Shown piece by piece: positions 14,101-22,939 of a stretch of DNA of 42,545 nt (position 1 is the stretch's first letter; every line of letters starts with the position of its first letter). Location: positions 1-42,545 of the forward strand of contig JALHPN010000056.1 of the NCBI GenBank assembly GCA_022842465.1, written 5' to 3'. This DNA comes from Polyangiaceae bacterium. Its GTDB lineage: Bacteria; Myxococcota_A; Polyangia; Polyangiales; Polyangiaceae. Position numbers and translations under genes: made by a program. The notes below the pieces were generated by a model. The model was not told where the DNA came from and made no database searches. It saw only the letters and a list, made by a program, of their open reading frames with translations.

Positions 14101-15396
14101 TCAGTCGAGCCACCCCTCGCCCGTCTGGGCGAGGGCGCGCGCGCGCGCGAGGGCGTCGGGGGGCCAGTCCTCGACGACGATCTCGAACCGGCCGTGATCG
14201 AACGGCTGACCGCCTGCCTCGGCGACCTTCACCACGCGTTCCCGCTTCCCCTCGCGTAGCAGCTCGAGCGCGCGGTGATGGCAGTAGGGGTTATTGCCCG
14301 GTTTGCCGAACAGCACGTGCGTCGTCCAGGAGCAGCCCGCCCGGCACGTGTCGTTGTAGTAACAGGTCCGGCAGTAGCCGCTGAGGTCCTCGACGGTCCG
14401 GTCGCGCGTGAAGCGGAGGGGCGCCGAGCGCTCCCAGACGTCGCGCAGGGAGTGGTCCTTGATGTTTCCGCCGACGTAGTCGGTCGTCGGCAGCGACGGA
14501 CACCCCTTGATGTCCCCGTTCGCCTCGATCCCGAGCGTCGAGCGCCCCGCGCCGCAGGACGCCATGTGCCCGCGTGGCATGTTCCCCTTGAGGAGCGTCT
14601 CGTACGGGCCGAAGTAGCCGATGTTGTTCCCCGGCCAGAGGATGATCTTGTTCGCGTCCGCCTTGGGCTTCAGCCGCGCCAGGACGGCCATCACCTCGAG
14701 CACCTGGTACGGCTCGAGGAGCAGGTTCTGCTCGTCGACGGCGCGCCCCATCGCCACGGTGAGCTGCACCTGCCAGGCGCGGATACCCGCCGCGACGAGC
14801 AGGTCGAAGAGCTCGGGGATCTCCTTCAGGCTCGCCTGGTTGAACTGCGTGTTCGCGCTGACCTGGATGCCTGCGGCGCGGAGGTTCGCGAGCGCGTCGA
14901 ACGCCGCGTCGAAGCTCCCCTTCACGCCGCGGAGGCGGTCGTGGGTCTCGCGGAGCCCGTCGACGGAGACGCTCATCGCGTGGATGCCCGCCTCCTTCGC
15001 CGCGCGAGCGCGTTCGAGGGTCATGTTGCGCCCGCCGGTCGTCATCCCGCACGTCATGCCTCGCGCGCGGATGCGCCGGACGATCTCGAGCCAGTCGTCG
15101 CGCAGGTACGCCTCGCCGCCGATGACGGTGACCTCTCGGACGCCGAGATCCGCCATCTGATCGACGAGATCGAGCGCCTGCTTCGTGTCGAGCTCGTCGG
15201 GACGCTCACGGCCCGCGCGCGATCCGCAGTGACGGCACGCGAGATCGCACGCGAGCGTGATCTCCCAGACGGCGTAGACCGGCTTCCATTTCCGGTCGAC
15301 GTCCCGCGCGTCACCGGCCAGCGGCAGGTTTCGGCGCGCGGGATTGGCCGTGGGCGCGATGGGAAGGAAACGCGGCCGAGGTCCGATGTCCGACAT
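14101..15396 (-). CDS. Radical SAM/SPASM enzyme, likely peptide maturase
   Basis: 431 residues. The ATG at 15396 has GAGGAG six bases upstream. The radical-SAM cluster motif CDLACRHC (C50, C54, C57) is followed by GGEAYLRDDWLEI and a TIM-barrel with SVDGLRETHDRLRG. The C-terminal half is a SPASM domain for extra Fe-S clusters: CGAGRSTLGIEANGDIKGCPSL, then CRTCYYNDTCRAGCSW, then YCHHRA. SPASM enzymes usually modify peptides or proteins. It lies 45 bases after a gene for a protein with four MYGMPAP repeats, on the same strand, so that protein is the obvious candidate substrate. There is no RRE-like domain. The exact reaction is not predictable from sequence. Confidence 0.88.
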   Translation of the reverse strand: MSDIGPRPRFLPIAPTANPARRNLPLAGDARDVDRKWKPVYAVWEITLACDLACRHCGSRAGRERPDELDTKQALDLVDQMADLGVREVTVIGGEAYLRDDWLEIVRRIRARGMTCGMTTGGRNMTLERARAAKEAGIHAMSVSVDGLRETHDRLRGVKGSFDAAFDALANLRAAGIQVSANTQFNQASLKEIPELFDLLVAAGIRAWQVQLTVAMGRAVDEQNLLLEPYQVLEVMAVLARLKPKADANKIILWPGNNIGYFGPYETLLKGNMPRGHMASCGAGRSTLGIEANGDIKGCPSLPTTDYVGGNIKDHSLRDVWERSAPLRFTRDRTVEDLSGYCRTCYYNDTCRAGCSWTTHVLFGKPGNNPYCHHRALELLREGKRERVVKVAEAGGQPFDHGRFEIVVEDWPPDALARARALAQTGEGWLD

Positions 15397-15441
15397 GCGT
15401 GCTCCTCGCCCTCGACCGTAGCGGAAAGGGTGGTCTCGGCC

Positions 15442-15927
15442 TCAGTCCTTCGGAGCCGGCATGCCGTACATGGGCATGATCCCGCCCCCGTCGAACGTCT
15501 CCGGCGCGGGCATGCCGTACATCGCCGCCACGCCGCCGTCGTCGACCGGTCCAGGGCCCGCGTCGACGTCCGGCGCGGGCATGCCGTACATCGCCGCCAT
15601 GCCGCCGTCGTCCGCCTCTTCCTCGGGCGGCGGAGCCGGCATGCCGTACATCGGCATCGGCTGGCCTTGATCCTCCGGGCCGGCGTCGGACTTGTCGACG
15701 AGCTCACCGGACGTCGTGTCGGTCTCCGCGTCCGTCATGCCGTTGCATCCCGCGACGGCGAGCGACGCCGCGAAGGTGAAGGCCGCGAGCCGCTCGAGCC
15801 GACGCGGAGCGGACGGCACCGCGCGCGCCGCGAGCCTCTCGGGGAGCGCCGTCGCGCAGAACGGGCAGCTCGCCTCGGACGAACGGACGTGACGGGAACA
15901 GGAGGGGCACGGAACGAGCGCGGTCAT
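15442..15927 (-). CDS. Zinc-ribbon/membrane/repeat protein, candidate substrate of the radical SAM enzyme
   Basis: 161 residues from the ATG at 15927 (GAGG seven bases ahead; an ATG 20 codons upstream is possible but poorly supported). It has a zinc ribbon with C7, C10, C21 and C24, then a basic stretch and a hydrophobic segment ending AASLAVAGC, which resembles a lipobox or membrane anchor placed unusually far from the start. An acidic tail follows with four copies of MYGMPAP separated by Asp/Gly/Ala/Glu-rich spacers (PMYGMPAP, AMYGMPAP, AMYGMPAP, PMYGMPAP). The repeated aromatic core in an acidic linker is what one expects of a multi-core RiPP-like precursor. It forms an operon with the radical SAM gene. 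No peptidase or transporter is next to it. Confidence 0.8.
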   Translation of the reverse strand: MTALVPCPSCSRHVRSSEASCPFCATALPERLAARAVPSAPRRLERLAAFTFAASLAVAGCNGMTDAETDTTSGELVDKSDAGPEDQGQPMPMYGMPAPPPEEEADDGGMAAMYGMPAPDVDAGPGPVDDGGVAAMYGMPAPETFDGGGIMPMYGMPAPKD

Positions 15928-16129
15928 CGGGAACCTCGGACGGGCTGAAGGCGGAGACGTCAGGAAGCGCGGGCCTCGAGTGGCCACCCGCTAGGGAACC
16001 ATGTAGGACATGGACGGCCATGCAAGTGGCTTTCGCCATGGCACAGCAACTTCTGACATGTGCAGAGGGCGTGCCGAACGCGCCAGGCCATCCAAACCTC
16101 CGACATCACGTGCGCAACGGGACGAAGAA

Positions 16130-16990
16130 ATGATCGATCTGGCCCACCGTGGCACGCAGTGGGTGCTCGCCGATGGCACAGCGAAGCTGGCCGCCCGAGC
16201 CCGTCTCCCTGGCGCCCACGCCTTCGACCGCGCGGCCCACGCCCTCCGCCTCGCGCGCGGGCAGGGGATCGCCCCGCGCGATCTCCTCGCCGCCGCCCTC
16301 GCCTCGAGCTGGCTCGTGAACAGCGGCATCCCGTCGCCCGTCTTCCACACCTGGCTCGCGTCGCCGCACCTCGACGTCTGGGACGAGCTCGCCGGCGCGC
16401 TCTGGGGAGTCTCCGGAGAGGACGTCGCGTGGGCCACGTTCTCCGTCGAGGATCGCGTCACCCTCGCGAGCGCCGTCGCAGCGCTCTCCATCGAGGGTCA
16501 AGGCCCCGGCGCGATCAGCAAGGTGCTCGCGCTCCTCGCGCCCGGATCCCTGCCGCTGATGCCGGACGCGGCGCTGTCCTTCGCGGTGGGGGCCGCGCCG
16601 CGCCCGAAGCCCGACGCGCTCGACGCCCAGACGGCGAAGGCCTCCGCCTTCGCGCCGATGATGGACTGGTTCGCCGTCGCCGTCCGTGACGTCATGCCGG
16701 CGTTGTCCGCGCTCGGAGCCGGGGACCGGACGACGTCCCCCGCGCAGCGCCTCGATCACCTCCTCTGGTTCGACTCCGCCGGCTGGCGACACTTCCGTCC
16801 GAAGGCGTCGGGAGGGTTCGTCCCGATCCGTGACGGCGAGCGCGAGGCCGTCGTCCACGTCGCCGTCGCGCTTCCGAGCGAGCTCCTCCGCACGATCACC
16901 GAAGACACACCGCTCGACGTAGGACGGGACGACCTCCCCGAGGCCGCGGCGGTCGCCGTCCGCGACGCCGCCGCACGTGCCTTCGGTTAG
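16130..16990 (+). CDS. Hypothetical protein
   Basis: 286 residues from the ATG at 16130, chosen because GGACGAAG precedes it and the sequence before this Met is not family-like. The protein is soluble and Ala/Leu-rich, with no signal peptide or membrane segment. It has regularly spaced hydrophobic helices (HAFDRAAHALRLARGQ, DLLAAALASSWLV) and a C-terminal part ending LDVGRDDLPEAAAVAVRDAAARAFG. I do not recognise a family. It lies nine bases before the M18 aminopeptidase on the same strand, so the two are probably one operon. Confidence 0.7.
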   Translation: MIDLAHRGTQWVLADGTAKLAARARLPGAHAFDRAAHALRLARGQGIAPRDLLAAALASSWLVNSGIPSPVFHTWLASPHLDVWDELAGALWGVSGEDVAWATFSVEDRVTLASAVAALSIEGQGPGAISKVLALLAPGSLPLMPDAALSFAVGAAPRPKPDALDAQTAKASAFAPMMDWFAVAVRDVMPALSALGAGDRTTSPAQRLDHLLWFDSAGWRHFRPKASGGFVPIRDGEREAVVHVAVALPSELLRTITEDTPLDVGRDDLPEAAAVAVRDAAARAFG

Positions 16991-16999
16991 GATGGCGAG

Positions 17000-18316
17000 G
17001 TGCCGACGACCGAGCCCCACGATCCCGTCCTCACCGACCTCCTCGCCTTCCTCCGCGACTCCCCGACGCCGTTCCACGCCGTCGCGAGCGCGCTCGCACG
17101 CCTCTCGGCCGCCGGCTTCCAGAGCGTCGCCGAGGCGGACGCGTGGGAGGACCTCGCGCCCGGCCGCTACGTCTTCCCGCACGGAGGCTCGAGCCTCCTC
17201 GCGTTCGTCATCCCCGACGTGAAGCGCATCGCGGGCTTCCGGATCGTGGGCGCGCACACGGACAGCCCGAACCTCCGCCTGAAGCCCAACGCGGAGTACA
17301 AGAAGGAGGGCTACGCGCAGCTCGGCGTCGAAGTGTACGGCGGCGCCCTCCTCAACTCCTGGCTCGATCGCGATCTGTCGATCGCCGGCCGTGTCTTCGT
17401 GAAGGACGGCGAGCGCATGACGGCGAAGCTCGTTCGCTTCGACGAGCCGATGGTCCGCGTCGCCCAGCTCGCGATCCACCTCGATCGCGACGTGAACGAC
17501 AAGGGCGTGCAGCTGAACAAGCAGGAGCACCTCGCGCCCATCTTCGGCCTCGCCCGTGACGGCGCGCCCGAGCTCGCGGAGATGGTCGCCGCCAAGGTCG
17601 GCGTCGCAAAGGAGTCACTCGCCGGCATCGAGCTGATGCTCCACGACGTCGTCCCGCCCACCCGCGGCGGCCGCGAGGGCGAGCTCGTCTTCTCCGGGCG
17701 CCTCGACAACCTCGCGATGAGCCACGCGGCCGTCCACGCGCTCCTCGAGGCGGCGTCACGCACCTCGGACGTCGTTCCGGTCGCCGCGCTGTTCGATCAC
17801 GAGGAGGTCGGGAGCGAGAGCGCGTACGGCGCGCACTCCGGCTTCCTCCCTCGCGCGCTCGAGCGCATCGCGGCGTCGCGCAAGGGCCCCCGCGAGGACT
17901 ACCACCGCGCGCTCGCCGGCTCGCTCTGCGTCTCGGCAGACATGGCGCACGCGGTCCACCCGAACTACGTCTCGCGGCACGAGGAGCGTCACAAGCCTGT
18001 CCTGAACGGCGGGCCCGTCATCAAGGTGAACGCGCAGCAGCGCTACGCGACGTCGGGCGCGACGGCGGCGCTCTTCCGAGACCTCTGCGCTCGTGCCGAG
18101 GTGCCCGTCCAGCACTACGCCCACCGCACCGATCTCCCGTGCGGGAGCACGATCGGACCGATCGCCTCGACCCTCCTCGGGATCCGCACCGTCGACGTCG
18201 GCAACCCGATGCTCAGCATGCACTCGGCTCGCGAGCTCGGCGGCGCGAAGGATCCGGCGATGATGACGCGCGTGCTCTCGCACTTCTACGGATGCAAGGA
18301 TCCGGGCGGGGCATGA
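17000..18316 (+). CDS. M18 family (aspartyl) aminopeptidase
   Basis: 438 residues. A GTG start at 17000 lies nine bases after the previous stop, with AGGA ahead of it. It is a binuclear zinc exopeptidase of family M18 that removes N-terminal acidic or neutral residues and forms dodecameric shells. Metal ligands are visible in GAHTDSPNL (His), the Asp of SGRLDN, DHEEVGS (catalytic Glu pair), SADMAHAVHP (Asp) and MHSARE (His). The fold-typical SPTPFHAV and YGGALLNSWLDRDLSIAGRV segments are present. The length fits the family. The stop overlaps the start of the following lipoprotein gene (ATGA). Confidence 0.93.
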   Translation: MPTTEPHDPVLTDLLAFLRDSPTPFHAVASALARLSAAGFQSVAEADAWEDLAPGRYVFPHGGSSLLAFVIPDVKRIAGFRIVGAHTDSPNLRLKPNAEYKKEGYAQLGVEVYGGALLNSWLDRDLSIAGRVFVKDGERMTAKLVRFDEPMVRVAQLAIHLDRDVNDKGVQLNKQEHLAPIFGLARDGAPELAEMVAAKVGVAKESLAGIELMLHDVVPPTRGGREGELVFSGRLDNLAMSHAAVHALLEAASRTSDVVPVAALFDHEEVGSESAYGAHSGFLPRALERIAASRKGPREDYHRALAGSLCVSADMAHAVHPNYVSRHEERHKPVLNGGPVIKVNAQQRYATSGATAALFRDLCARAEVPVQHYAHRTDLPCGSTIGPIASTLLGIRTVDVGNPMLSMHSARELGGAKDPAMMTRVLSHFYGCKDPGGA

Positions 18317-19026
18317 GGCGCGCGCTCGCGCTGTCCTTCGTCGCCTTCGTCACCCTGGCGAGCGCCTGCAAGGCGCGGGAGGGCTCCGCCTGCAGGAAGG
18401 GTGAGTCCACGTGCCTCGACAAGGAGACCGCGCTCACGTGCGTGGCCGAGAAGTACGTGAGGGCCCCGTGCGCAGGGCCCCTCGGATGCACGAAGTTCGA
18501 GGCCCACGCCAATTGCGACAACTCCGTGTCGAACGACGGCGACGCGTGCTTGTCGGAGGCGGACGAGGAGTACGCCTGCACGCCCGACAAGAAGCGCGCG
18601 CTCGTCTGTACGCACGGACGTTTCGCTCGCTACATGGAGTGTCGCGGCAAGGGTGGCTGCTCGGTCGACGGCCGCACGGTCGCCTGTGACACGGCGGTCG
18701 CGAGCGTCGGAGATCCGTGCAAGGCCCAGGGCGCGACGGCCTGCACGGAGGACGGCAAGCAGATGGTCACCTGCCAGAACGGCGCGTTCGCCGTCTACCG
18801 CCAGTGTCGCGGCCAGTACGGCTGCTACACGAAGGACGACGCGCCGACGTGCGACCTCACGCGATCGCTGGAAGGCGACCCGTGCGGCGTGAACGGTCTC
18901 GTCGTCTGCTCGGTGGACGGTCAGTCCGAGCTCGTCTGCCAGGGCAGCACGTTCATGCGCTCACGCGCCTGCAAGAAGGGCTGCACCGTGACGACCCGCG
19001 CCGCCAAGAACATCCAGTGCGAGTGA
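18313..19026 (+). CDS. Cys-rich repeat lipoprotein
   Basis: 237 residues. The ATG at 18313 overlaps the aminopeptidase stop as ATGA, so the two are translationally coupled. A lipoprotein signal peptide ends at LASAC, anchoring it in the envelope. The mature part is four repeats of about 50 residues, each with six Cys spaced as in GDxC...C..D....TC....F.....CRG..GC.......CD. Disulphide-rich repeats like this are common in myxobacterial surface lipoproteins of unknown role. The gene ends one base before the convergent stop of the sulfatase-modifying-factor-like gene, leaving no intergenic space. Confidence 0.85.
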   Translation: MRRALALSFVAFVTLASACKAREGSACRKGESTCLDKETALTCVAEKYVRAPCAGPLGCTKFEAHANCDNSVSNDGDACLSEADEEYACTPDKKRALVCTHGRFARYMECRGKGGCSVDGRTVACDTAVASVGDPCKAQGATACTEDGKQMVTCQNGAFAVYRQCRGQYGCYTKDDAPTCDLTRSLEGDPCGVNGLVVCSVDGQSELVCQGSTFMRSRACKKGCTVTTRAAKNIQCE

Positions 19027-19785
19027 CTACTTCGGATCGGCGCAGCAGCGGAAGCCCGTGGAGTAGTCGTGGTAGCTCGGGTCGTGCGCGACCGTACGGT
19101 ACTTGCAACCGTCGCCGTTGAGGTGCGTGTCCTGGTAGTACCCGCCGCGGAAGGTGCCGTGACCGTTCGACACGTCGGCCGTCCACTCGTGCAGGTTGCC
19201 GACCATGTCGTAGACGCCGAACGCGTTCTTGCACTTCGCGAACGCGCCCGTCGGCGCGACCGTGTCCTTCGCCGCGTTGATGCGCGGATCGTTCATCGCC
19301 GTCGCCGACGCGTAGACCCCCACGCCCAGCTCCGGGTAGAGGGTGGCGAGCGGAGCCCGCCCCGAGTCGTTGCAGTAGCCGGCCTTCCGCTCGTCGCCGT
19401 ACGGGAACGTCGTCGGGTTCTTCCCGCGGCACGCGTGCTCCCACTCGTCGCTCGTGCAGAGGCGCTTCTTCGAGAGCTTGCAGGCAGCCTCGGCCTGCCG
19501 CTGCGAGATGTACCCCTGAGGCGTGACGCTCGGCTTCGTCACCGCGCGGACGACCTCGTCCTTCCCGACCGCCTCCGTCGCCGGGTGGGCGCGCTCCCTC
19601 TTTCCCTCGACGGTGACGAGGGAGCCTTCCCAGCGATCGATGCAGTACGCACGCATCCCCTCGATCGCGACGTGGGCCATGCCCTGCGGACACGGCCCCC
19701 CCTTCCCCTCCGAGGGGGACGACGCGAACGGGCAACCGAGCGCGACGAGCGAGAGGAAGAGGGTGACGAACCGACGGGCACGCAC
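19027..19785 (-). CDS. Formylglycine-generating-enzyme-like (SUMF1) lipoprotein
   Basis: 252 residues from a GTG at 19785 with GGAG six bases ahead. The signal peptide ends in the lipobox LVALGC. The mature protein has the SUMF1/FGE-sulfatase fold: YCIDRWEGS, then QAEAACKLSKKRLCTSDEWEHACRG, FPYGDE, GVYDMVGNLHEWTAD, FRGGYYQD and GFRCCADP at the end. FGE relatives use copper and a Cys pair to oxidise substrate Cys. Many myxobacterial members lack proof of activity and may simply bind ligands. It follows the kinase gene by 43 bases, a pairing often seen in this phylum. Confidence 0.88.
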   Translation of the reverse strand: MRARRFVTLFLSLVALGCPFASSPSEGKGGPCPQGMAHVAIEGMRAYCIDRWEGSLVTVEGKRERAHPATEAVGKDEVVRAVTKPSVTPQGYISQRQAEAACKLSKKRLCTSDEWEHACRGKNPTTFPYGDERKAGYCNDSGRAPLATLYPELGVGVYASATAMNDPRINAAKDTVAPTGAFAKCKNAFGVYDMVGNLHEWTADVSNGHGTFRGGYYQDTHLNGDGCKYRTVAHDPSYHDYSTGFRCCADPK

Positions 19786-19828
19786 GACTCCGCCGCTTAG
19801 CGCAGACGTCGCCTGCGTGCAAACCGCC

Positions 19829-21256
19829 TCAGTGATGCGGGATCAGGCCCGAGAACCAGGCCGCGCCCGCCGCCGCCGCCGCGACCAGGACGAGGACCAC
19901 CCCGAGCGCCGAGCCCCCGAGCTTGCCCCCCGGTCCCTTCGCCGATCCGGGCTGGGCGGCCATCGGGCCGGTGCGGTTCGACGCGGGGCCGAGCGCGGCG
20001 TGGTTCCCGGTCGCCCCGGAGCTGAGCGGAGCCGGCGACGACACCGGCGCGTTCGGGGGCATCTCGTGCTCCTCGAGCGCAGAGAGGTTCCCCTCCCCGA
20101 GCTCCGCGGGCAGCGAAGCGCGGACGGGATCGAAGCCCGGGACCTTCTTGTCGGTGATCGCGATCTCGTTCGCCCAGTTCGTCGGATCGACGAACGCGTC
20201 GGCGTTGAGCGGCGCGCTCGCGGCGGCCTTCATGTTCGTCGACGCGGGGGCGCCGTCCTCCTTCAGCGACGTGAACTCGAAGAGCGCCTCCTCGATCAGC
20301 TTGTCGATGATCGAGCCCTGCGGCTGACGATAGCGCTGCTTCTCGCGCATCGTGCCCTGCACGATGCCCGCGATGTCGAAGGTGCTGATGGGCTGCCCGA
20401 ACGAGAAGAGGAACCGGACGAGGTCCTGCCCCAGCTCGCGCGCGGTCGGGTAGCGCTGGTGCATGTCCTTGGCGAGCGAGCGGTTCACGATCCGCTCGAG
20501 CTCCGGCGGCACCTTCTTGTTGATCTGGCTGATCGGCGGGACGACGGCCTGTTGCACCTTCTTCACGGTCTGGAAGTCGGTGTCGCCGAGGAAGAGGCGC
20601 TGCCCCGCCAGGAGCTCCCAGAGGATGATCCCGACCGCGAAGATGTCGGTCTGGCGATCGACGTCCTGACCCATCGCCGCCTCCGGCGAGAGGTAGGAGA
20701 ACTTGCCCTTGATGATGCCGGGCTCGCTCTTCTCGAGCTGCGAGCTCGCCTTCGCGAGGCCAAAATCCACGATCTTCACCTCGCCGAACTTCGTCACGAG
20801 GACGTTCGGCGGGGACATGTCGCGGTGGACGAGCTGCATCGGGACGCCGTTCTGATCGACGAGCTCGTGGGCGTACGACAGGCCCTTGCAGATCTCGTGG
20901 GCGATGAAGGCGGCGGCCGCGACCGGGAAGTCCTTGCCCTGCTTCTTGACCGACTCGGCGATCGACTTGAGGTTCGCCCCGTCGACGAACTCCATGACGA
21001 TGAAGTAGGCGCTGTCGCCGACGCCGATGTCGAAGACTTGCACGCAGTTCGAGTGCGAGAGCTGCGCCGAGAGGCGCGCCTCGTCCAGGAACATCGCAAT
21101 GAACTTCTTCTTCTCCGACAGATGCGGGAGGACGCGCTTGATCGCGACCTGCTTGCGGAAGCCCTGCAAGCCCTCGCTCTCGGCGCGGAACACCTCCGCC
21201 ATGCCGCCGGACTCGAGCTTCTCGACGACGCGGTATCGTTGCTGGGCTTCCGTCAT
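19829..21256 (-). CDS. Hanks-type serine/threonine protein kinase
   Basis: 475 residues. The kinase domain spans about residues 8-285: glycine loop ESGGMAEVF, lysine in VAIKRV, catalytic loop HRDMSPPN, DFG (VDFGLAK), the activation-segment end LSPEAAM (instead of APE) and the F-helix DIFAVG. A variable linker of about 150 residues rich in Ala, Pro and Asn follows. A single membrane segment near the C-terminus (LGVVLVLVAAAAAGAAWF) leaves only GLIPHH outside, so it lacks a real sensor domain. All catalytic residues are present. It is probably co-transcribed with the FGE-like lipoprotein, which could act as an envelope partner. Confidence 0.93.
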   Translation of the reverse strand: MTEAQQRYRVVEKLESGGMAEVFRAESEGLQGFRKQVAIKRVLPHLSEKKKFIAMFLDEARLSAQLSHSNCVQVFDIGVGDSAYFIVMEFVDGANLKSIAESVKKQGKDFPVAAAAFIAHEICKGLSYAHELVDQNGVPMQLVHRDMSPPNVLVTKFGEVKIVDFGLAKASSQLEKSEPGIIKGKFSYLSPEAAMGQDVDRQTDIFAVGIILWELLAGQRLFLGDTDFQTVKKVQQAVVPPISQINKKVPPELERIVNRSLAKDMHQRYPTARELGQDLVRFLFSFGQPISTFDIAGIVQGTMREKQRYRQPQGSIIDKLIEEALFEFTSLKEDGAPASTNMKAAASAPLNADAFVDPTNWANEIAITDKKVPGFDPVRASLPAELGEGNLSALEEHEMPPNAPVSSPAPLSSGATGNHAALGPASNRTGPMAAQPGSAKGPGGKLGGSALGVVLVLVAAAAAGAAWFSGLIPHH

Positions 21257-21430
21257 CGGATGTCCGTCTTCGAGGGTGCCACCCGGAGGCGCGATGCGTC
21301 AAGAAGCCCAGCATCCATCGCGTCCGGTCCCGCCCGCGGGGCGCCTCTCCTTCGGCCCTCGAAACCGGTCGTTGACAGCCGCCTGGGCCTTCTCGATGCT
21401 CGCGCGTCCTCGCGAAGGCCCGCCGCGCGC

Positions 21431-22939
21431 ATGCTCCGCCCCCGACCTCGAAGCGCCACGGCCATGCTCGCCGCTCTCGCGGTGCTCGGCGACGCGCGCG
21501 ACGCGAGCGCCCTCGAGCCGGAGCTCACGTCCGACACGGCGTTCCAGCTCTACGAGCTCCGGAGCCCGACCGGCGAGACGGTGATCGGACGACGCCGGCT
21601 GACGACCACCCTCGGCGTCTCCGGCTACGACCTCATCGACACGACGAACGATCCGAGGTCCCCCCAGCTCACGTTCCGGGCGCGGCTCCGGTACGACGCC
21701 GACTACGGAGGAGACGGGAGCGAGACGGCCGTGACGAGCTTCGGCCGCCTCGTCCCCGGATTCGACCGCGGGCCGGTCGATCTCATGTACGGCTACGTCG
21801 AAGGGCGTCGCTTCCTCCGCGGATGGCTCGGCTTCCGCCTCGGCCGGCAGTACGTCGTCGACGCCCTCGGCTGGTGGTCGTTCGACGGAGGCCTCGTCGC
21901 GGTGACGACGCCCTACTTCGTGAAGGCGGAGGTCTTCGCCGGGTTCGAGCAGCGCGGCGGCATGCCCCTCTCGACGCCGCGGTTCGAGCGCGACGGTGTC
22001 TGGCGCGGCGACCGCACGGGCTACGACCAGAACCTCTGGCCCTCCTTCCAACCGAACGCGATCGCCCCCGCCTTCGGCGCCGCGATCGAGTCGGCCGGCG
22101 TCTCGTGGATCCACGGCCGTCTCACGTACCGCCGCGTCTACAACACGGGCCCGTCGAACGTGACCCAGTTCGGGACGGGCTCTCCCCCCGTCGCCATCGA
22201 CGAGACACGCATCTCGCAGGAGCGGATCGGCTACGCCCTCGACGGCACGCTCGGCACGATGGCGGGCGCGAAGGCCGGCTTCGCCTACGACCTCTACGCC
22301 CAGCGCATGGGCAACATGTTCGCGTCCGTCGACGGCTACGTCTCGAAGCGCGTCACGCTCAGCGCGGACTGGGACTACTACGTGCCCACCTTCGACGGCG
22401 ACTCCATCTGGAACTTCTTCCTCGCGATGCCGATGAACGACCTCGCCCTCCGCGGCTCGTGGGACATGACCGACCGCATCACGGTCGCGAGCGCGGTGCG
22501 CGGACGGCTCTTCCAGGTCGACACGGCCACGCCGCCCGCGACCCGGTCGCCCGACGCCGCCTCGGGATACGTCCCCGACAGCCCGGTCACGCCGCTCGGC
22601 GGCGCCGACGTCTGGGCGCGATGGCGCTTCGGCGACGGCTCTCTCGGAGCGCGCGGCGCGGCGGACGTCACGTCGAGCGGACGCCGCCTCGGGATGGATG
22701 TCCACGGCGAGCGCGTGCTCGGCGCTCGCTACCTCCTCCGCGCGCGCGCAGGCGCCTGGCGCTGGGAGGACGATCTCCGCGAGGACCGCGACGCGACGAG
22801 CTTCGGCTACGTCCTCGGCGCCGGCTACAAGCTCGCCGAGCGCTCGAGCGCGCTCGCCGAGCTCCAGCACGACGTGAACCGGCTCGTCGGACAGCGCTAT
22901 CGCCTGATGCTGTGGCTGACGCTGGCGGTGAACCGATGA
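21431..22939 (+). CDS. Outer-membrane beta-barrel protein paired with a multihaem cytochrome
   Basis: 502 residues; the ATG at 21431 gives a short basic n-region before the hydrophobic MLAALAVLG stretch, and an internal ATG at 21464 is also possible. After the export signal the protein consists of alternating amphipathic strands (for example FRARLRYDADYGG, VDLMYGYVEGRRF, LGFRLGRQYVVDALGWW) with aromatic residues and a final strand RLMLWLTLAVNR, as in outer-membrane porins. Its stop overlaps the start of the 13-haem cytochrome (ATGA), which suggests a porin-cytochrome conduit that moves electrons across the outer membrane. It shows no close likeness that I can name to MtrB. Confidence 0.82.
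   Translation: MLRPRPRSATAMLAALAVLGDARDASALEPELTSDTAFQLYELRSPTGETVIGRRRLTTTLGVSGYDLIDTTNDPRSPQLTFRARLRYDADYGGDGSETAVTSFGRLVPGFDRGPVDLMYGYVEGRRFLRGWLGFRLGRQYVVDALGWWSFDGGLVAVTTPYFVKAEVFAGFEQRGGMPLSTPRFERDGVWRGDRTGYDQNLWPSFQPNAIAPAFGAAIESAGVSWIHGRLTYRRVYNTGPSNVTQFGTGSPPVAIDETRISQERIGYALDGTLGTMAGAKAGFAYDLYAQRMGNMFASVDGYVSKRVTLSADWDYYVPTFDGDSIWNFFLAMPMNDLALRGSWDMTDRITVASAVRGRLFQVDTATPPATRSPDAASGYVPDSPVTPLGGADVWARWRFGDGSLGARGAADVTSSGRRLGMDVHGERVLGARYLLRARAGAWRWEDDLREDRDATSFGYVLGAGYKLAERSSALAELQHDVNRLVGQRYRLMLWLTLAVNR

Noticed and set aside
19523..21430. Extension of the beta-barrel gene upstream to make an 1138-codon protein
   Set aside because: The extra part is antisense to the kinase and FGE-like genes. 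A signal peptide starts at 21431.
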